A DNA stretch of 18,890 nt from Maritimibacter sp. (GTDB lineage: Bacteria > Pseudomonadota > Alphaproteobacteria > Rhodobacterales > Rhodobacteraceae). A model generated the notes under the pieces. That model had not been told where the DNA came from, searched no databases, and worked only from the letters and a program-made list of their open reading frames with translations. Below, one piece after another: positions 14,508 to 18,890 of the stretch. The stretch spans positions 1-18,890 of the forward strand of contig JAGRMP010000116.1 in NCBI GenBank assembly GCA_020441225.1. Reading direction: 5' to 3'. How positions within the stretch are numbered: the stretch's first letter is position 1; each line of letters begins with the position of its first letter. The position numbers and the translations under genes were made by a program.

Positions 14508-15704
14508 ATGGCTGGCGATGTGAAAACCTATGACGTGGTCGTGGTCGGCGCGGGCCCTGCGGGTTCTGCCGCAGCGCGGCGCGCCCGGACGCTGGGTCTG
14601 AGCGTGGCAGTGCTCGACAAGGCGGTGTTTCCGCGTCACAAGCTCTGCGGCGCGCTGCTTTCGGGGCGCGGCCACAAGGCGCTGAAGGCGGTCTTCGGGC
14701 TGGAACCGGACCACGCGCATTTCCTCTATTCCCGCGCGGTCGCGTTCAAATGGGATGGCGAGACGCTTGCCGAATTCACCGCGCCCTACGATCTGACCTA
14801 TACCTACCGGGTCGACTTCGACCACCGGCTGCTCAAGGAAGCGATCGCGGCGGGGGCCGAGGATTACCAGGGCGTGCGCGTGGTCGCGTTTGACGATGCC
14901 GCGGGCCGGGTGGTGCTCGACAGCGGATTGGTGCTCGAATACGGCGTGCTGATCGGCGCGGACGGGGCGGCGAGCCCGGTGGCGCGGCACCTGTTCGGCC
15001 GGGCCTTCGACCCCGACAAGATCGGTTTTGCCTTCGAGGCCGAGGTGCCCGAACCCTGCGCCGAGGACGCGCTGATGTCGATCGATTTTCGCATCGTCGA
15101 CTGGGGCTATGGCTGGAACTTCCCCAAGAAGGACACCCGCACCATCGGGCTCGGCTCGATCAAGTCGCTCGACCAGGACCTCAAGGCGCGAATGGCGCGG
15201 TACATGGCGCTGGAAGGCGCGGGGGACGTGGATGTGAAGGTGAAGGGCGCGCATATCCCGCTCGGCGACTACACCAAGGTGCCGGGGCGGGCGAATGTGC
15301 TGCTGGTGGGCGATGCCGCGGGCATGGTCGATGCGATCACCGGCGAGGGGCTCGCCTACGCGATGGAGAGCGGGGCGGAAGCGGCGGAAGCGGCGGCGGC
15401 GGCGCTGGCGCTGGGCAAGCCGAGCCAGGCGCTCGGGCTCTACCGCAAGCGCATCGCCTATATCCACGCCGAACTCGACAAGGCCAACAAGCTGCGGCAT
15501 TTCCAGTTTTCCCGCGCCTTCACCGGGGTGTTCAAGGAAAAGCTCGCGACCTCCGAAAACATGCGCGCGGCGTTTTTCGACCTGCTCGCGGGCGAGACGA
15601 CCTATGCGCAGATCGAGAAACGGATCTCGAAGAAGCTGCTCGGCAAGATCACCGGCACGATGACCGGCTGGCCGGCGCGGCTCGCGGGGAAACTGCGCGG
15701 GTAG
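14508..15704 (+). CDS. Geranylgeranyl-reductase-family FAD-dependent oxidoreductase
   Basis: The 398-residue flavoprotein belongs to the geranylgeranyl reductase (ChlP/BchP-like) family, whose members reduce isoprenoid double bonds with NAD(P)H. It has the FAD-binding GxGxxG as VGAGPAGSAA at 13-22 with Asp37 after the second strand, a conserved KLCGALLSGRG at 45-55, the GADGAAS motif at 150-156, and the second FAD motif VGDAAGMVDAITGEG at 267-281. There is no signal peptide and the length is normal. The ATG follows AGGGG by six bases; that ribosome site is partly inside a small hairpin GCCCC-GAAACA-GGGGC (14487-14502). No photosynthesis genes are near, so the substrate is more likely a quinone side chain, a carotenoid or a lipid precursor. 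It converges with the next gene, with 12 bases between the stops. Confidence 0.88.
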   Translation: MAGDVKTYDVVVVGAGPAGSAAARRARTLGLSVAVLDKAVFPRHKLCGALLSGRGHKALKAVFGLEPDHAHFLYSRAVAFKWDGETLAEFTAPYDLTYTYRVDFDHRLLKEAIAAGAEDYQGVRVVAFDDAAGRVVLDSGLVLEYGVLIGADGAASPVARHLFGRAFDPDKIGFAFEAEVPEPCAEDALMSIDFRIVDWGYGWNFPKKDTRTIGLGSIKSLDQDLKARMARYMALEGAGDVDVKVKGAHIPLGDYTKVPGRANVLLVGDAAGMVDAITGEGLAYAMESGAEAAEAAAAALALGKPSQALGLYRKRIAYIHAELDKANKLRHFQFSRAFTGVFKEKLATSENMRAAFFDLLAGETTYAQIEKRISKKLLGKITGTMTGWPARLAGKLRG

Positions 15705-15716
15705 GCGCCTGGCGGG

Positions 15717-16724
15717 TCAGCGCAGGGCGCGGACCACGCCGAGGAGCGCGTCGCTCAGATCCATGAGCCGGGCGAAATAGAGGTCGTAGGTGCGGAAGCC
15801 GGCCGCGTTGCGGTCGGTGAAGCCCTGTTCCAGCCCGTCGATCATCTTGGTGAGCCGGCGGCGGTGCGTGCCGGTGAGCCGCAGGGTGGGGTCGGTGACG
15901 ACGCCCGCGAAAGACGCCGTGACGGCGGCGAGGCCGAGCAGCCCGGCGGTGGCGCCGGCGACCAGGACCGGCGAGGTCGCGGCCGGAAAGACCCCGTACC
16001 AGATTGCGCCCGCGCCCGCGCCGAGCGGGAAACTTGCGATGGCCGCCTGTTGGGCGAGCGCGCCGGCGATGAGGGGCCCGAGCGCGATGGCGCCGGGGGT
16101 CGCCTTGTTGAAGGCGGCGGCCCCAGTGCCCAGCGCGATGAGCGCGGTCGCGATCTCGGAGGCGGCGGCGCGGGTGCCGGTGTATTCGCACAGCGTCGCC
16201 TCGAGGCGGGCGCGAAAGGCGGGCGTATCGGCGCGGTCGCCGACAGTCGCGGCGGCTTCGCCCACCAGCCCGGCGACGCGGGGGTGGGCGAGGATGGCCT
16301 CGACGAGTCCGTCTTTTTGCGACTGCCGCGCGCCGTCCTCGATGGGTTGCTGCAGGAGCTCGGTCACGATCCGCCAGCGGATCTCGCGCATGACCGCGGT
16401 CTCCATGAGCAGGTTGCGGCATTCGAGCGCCTCGGCCGTTTCGGTCTTGCCGAGCCCGCGTGCCGCGAGCGCGCCGAGCTTGAGCCCGACCTGGGGGATC
16501 GAGAGGAGCGCGTTTGCAGGCGCCTTGACGAGGTCGAGGCCGAGGGCAGCACGGTGGAGGCGCAGAGACCCGGCGAGCGAGAAGTTGCTGTCGACGAAGG
16601 GGCGCACACGGGCCCGGCAGCCGTCGAAATAGGCGGCCGCCGCCTCGCGCAGGATCGCGTCGGCCTCTTCGGGCGAGAAGGCGTGGGCCTGTGGTTTCCC
16701 CGGTTCTGTTTCGCCGCCTGGCAT
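15717..16724 (-). CDS. Membrane-associated protein of unknown function
   Basis: The 335-residue protein has a polar helical N-terminal part (about 15-185) and a very hydrophobic Ala/Gly-rich block at about 190-277, with room for two or three membrane segments (centred near 195-205, 212-245 and 250-275). A charged helical tail follows. I see no catalytic motif or signal peptide. It may match a roseobacter domain of unknown function (possibly DUF6635), but I cannot confirm this. The start ATG 16724 has GGGGAA eight bases upstream. A CtrA-like site lies about 150 bases upstream, and no other gene on this strand lies between, so cell-cycle or developmental control is possible. Confidence 0.7.
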   Translation of the reverse strand: MPGGETEPGKPQAHAFSPEEADAILREAAAAYFDGCRARVRPFVDSNFSLAGSLRLHRAALGLDLVKAPANALLSIPQVGLKLGALAARGLGKTETAEALECRNLLMETAVMREIRWRIVTELLQQPIEDGARQSQKDGLVEAILAHPRVAGLVGEAAATVGDRADTPAFRARLEATLCEYTGTRAAASEIATALIALGTGAAAFNKATPGAIALGPLIAGALAQQAAIASFPLGAGAGAIWYGVFPAATSPVLVAGATAGLLGLAAVTASFAGVVTDPTLRLTGTHRRRLTKMIDGLEQGFTDRNAAGFRTYDLYFARLMDLSDALLGVVRALR

Positions 16725-16870
16725 TCTGTGTGTTCCCCGACCCCGTCGCTTCCGGACAGATGGGGGCGCGGCGAGGCGCCGTCCAGTTTTCCGGGGCGAA
16801 ACCGGGCTGGTATGGTGGCCGCGGCACCGTAATCAGCGCAGGAGCTTGGGGGTGTTGACCGGCCGTTTGT

Positions 16871-16887
16871 GGTTAAGATTTGGTTAA
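16871..16887 (-). promoter_or_regulatory. CtrA binding-site match (TTAA-N7-TTAACC)
   Basis: On the reverse strand the sequence TTAACCAAATCTTAACC gives TTAA, seven bases, then TTAACC, an exact match to the full alphaproteobacterial CtrA site. It lies about 150 bases upstream of the minus-strand membrane protein gene, the only gene it could plausibly control. Binding and control are inference. Confidence 0.55.
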
Positions 16888-16949
16888 GACGGGCTTTCGT
16901 TTCCGGTCGCGTGGCTGCCAACGCATTGAAAACAGGGTTTTATCCGGAG

Positions 16950-16981
16950 ATCCAGAAATCCGGAAATCCGGATTTCTGGAT
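16950..16981 (-). terminator. 14-bp perfect hairpin downstream of gcvP
   Basis: ATCCAGAAATCCGG (16950-16963) and CCGGATTTCTGGAT (16968-16981) are exact reverse complements with a 4-base loop, 50 bases after the gcvP stop. It could end gcvP transcription, although on the minus strand no T-tract follows the stem. It could equally be a copy of a dispersed palindromic element. Confidence 0.5.
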
Positions 16982-17031
16982 TTTGCGGCGACTGGCTGTG
17001 TGGCCGCTGACCACATGGGGTGACGGGTGTT

Positions 17032-18890
<1,859 letters not shown>

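Larger units (their letters stand above)
16725..17031. other. Gene-less region between gcvP and the membrane protein gene
   Basis: No gene is visible on either strand. It contains the CtrA-like site (16871-16887), a long perfect hairpin (16950-16981), and probably the promoter of the gene to the left. Near the hairpin the element ATCCGG recurs several times. Confidence 0.5.

Noticed and set aside
15864..16832. Plus-strand open frame opposite the membrane protein gene
   Set aside because: Gly/Arg-rich product typical of an antisense frame. The minus-strand protein has natural composition, hydrophobic segments and a ribosome site.

Overview
The window looks like chromosome of a high-GC alphaproteobacterium, most probably a Rhodobacterales (Roseobacter-type) organism. 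This rests on the strong G/C third-position bias, the glycine-cleavage gene gcvP, a zinc-finger thioredoxin (TrxC type), a geranylgeranyl-reductase-family flavoprotein, a tRNA-Ala(CGC), and a match to the alphaproteobacterial CtrA binding pattern. The species assignment is inference.

Left part (about 1-3910, plus strand): an accessory module with phage or integrative-element character. It starts with a gene-less, hairpin-rich leader, followed by an AlpA/excisionase-like small DNA-binding protein, a doubtful ORF, and a 409-residue replication-type protein with an N-terminal helix-turn-helix. The middle of that gene carries a cluster of iteron-like repeats, the same layout as lambda gene O with its internal origin. 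Three small unrecognised proteins follow in a tightly coupled operon that ends at a strong hairpin terminator. No integrase is visible, so the element's left end is probably outside the window.

Middle (about 3910-11950): a GC-rich, highly structured gene-less stretch ends in a hairpin with a T7 tract. Next comes a minus-strand four-gene restriction operon: hsdR, hsdM, hsdS and a DUF262/DUF1524 (GmrSD-like) nuclease gene. The last three genes are linked by ATGA overlaps. The fourth gene being translationally coupled to hsdS is the main candidate for an unusual combined defence system: a type I modification-restriction enzyme plus a GmrSD-type enzyme made from one message.

Right part (about 11950-18890): a secreted Sel1-repeat protein lies between the restriction module and tRNA-Ala. 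It may belong to either the accessory or the core region. Beyond the tRNA is ordinary chromosome: trxC (minus); a divergent pair of plus-strand genes (a 58-residue protein and a geranylgeranyl-reductase-family oxidoreductase); a minus-strand membrane-associated protein with a CtrA-like site upstream; and the C-terminal two thirds of gcvP, cut by the window edge.

How the parts work together: HsdM/HsdS should methylate host DNA at a bipartite site, and HsdR should cleave unmodified DNA. The DUF262 protein could act on modified phage DNA that escapes HsdR. The left module looks like replication and regulation genes of the mobile element that may have carried the defence operon, though physical linkage is the only evidence for that.
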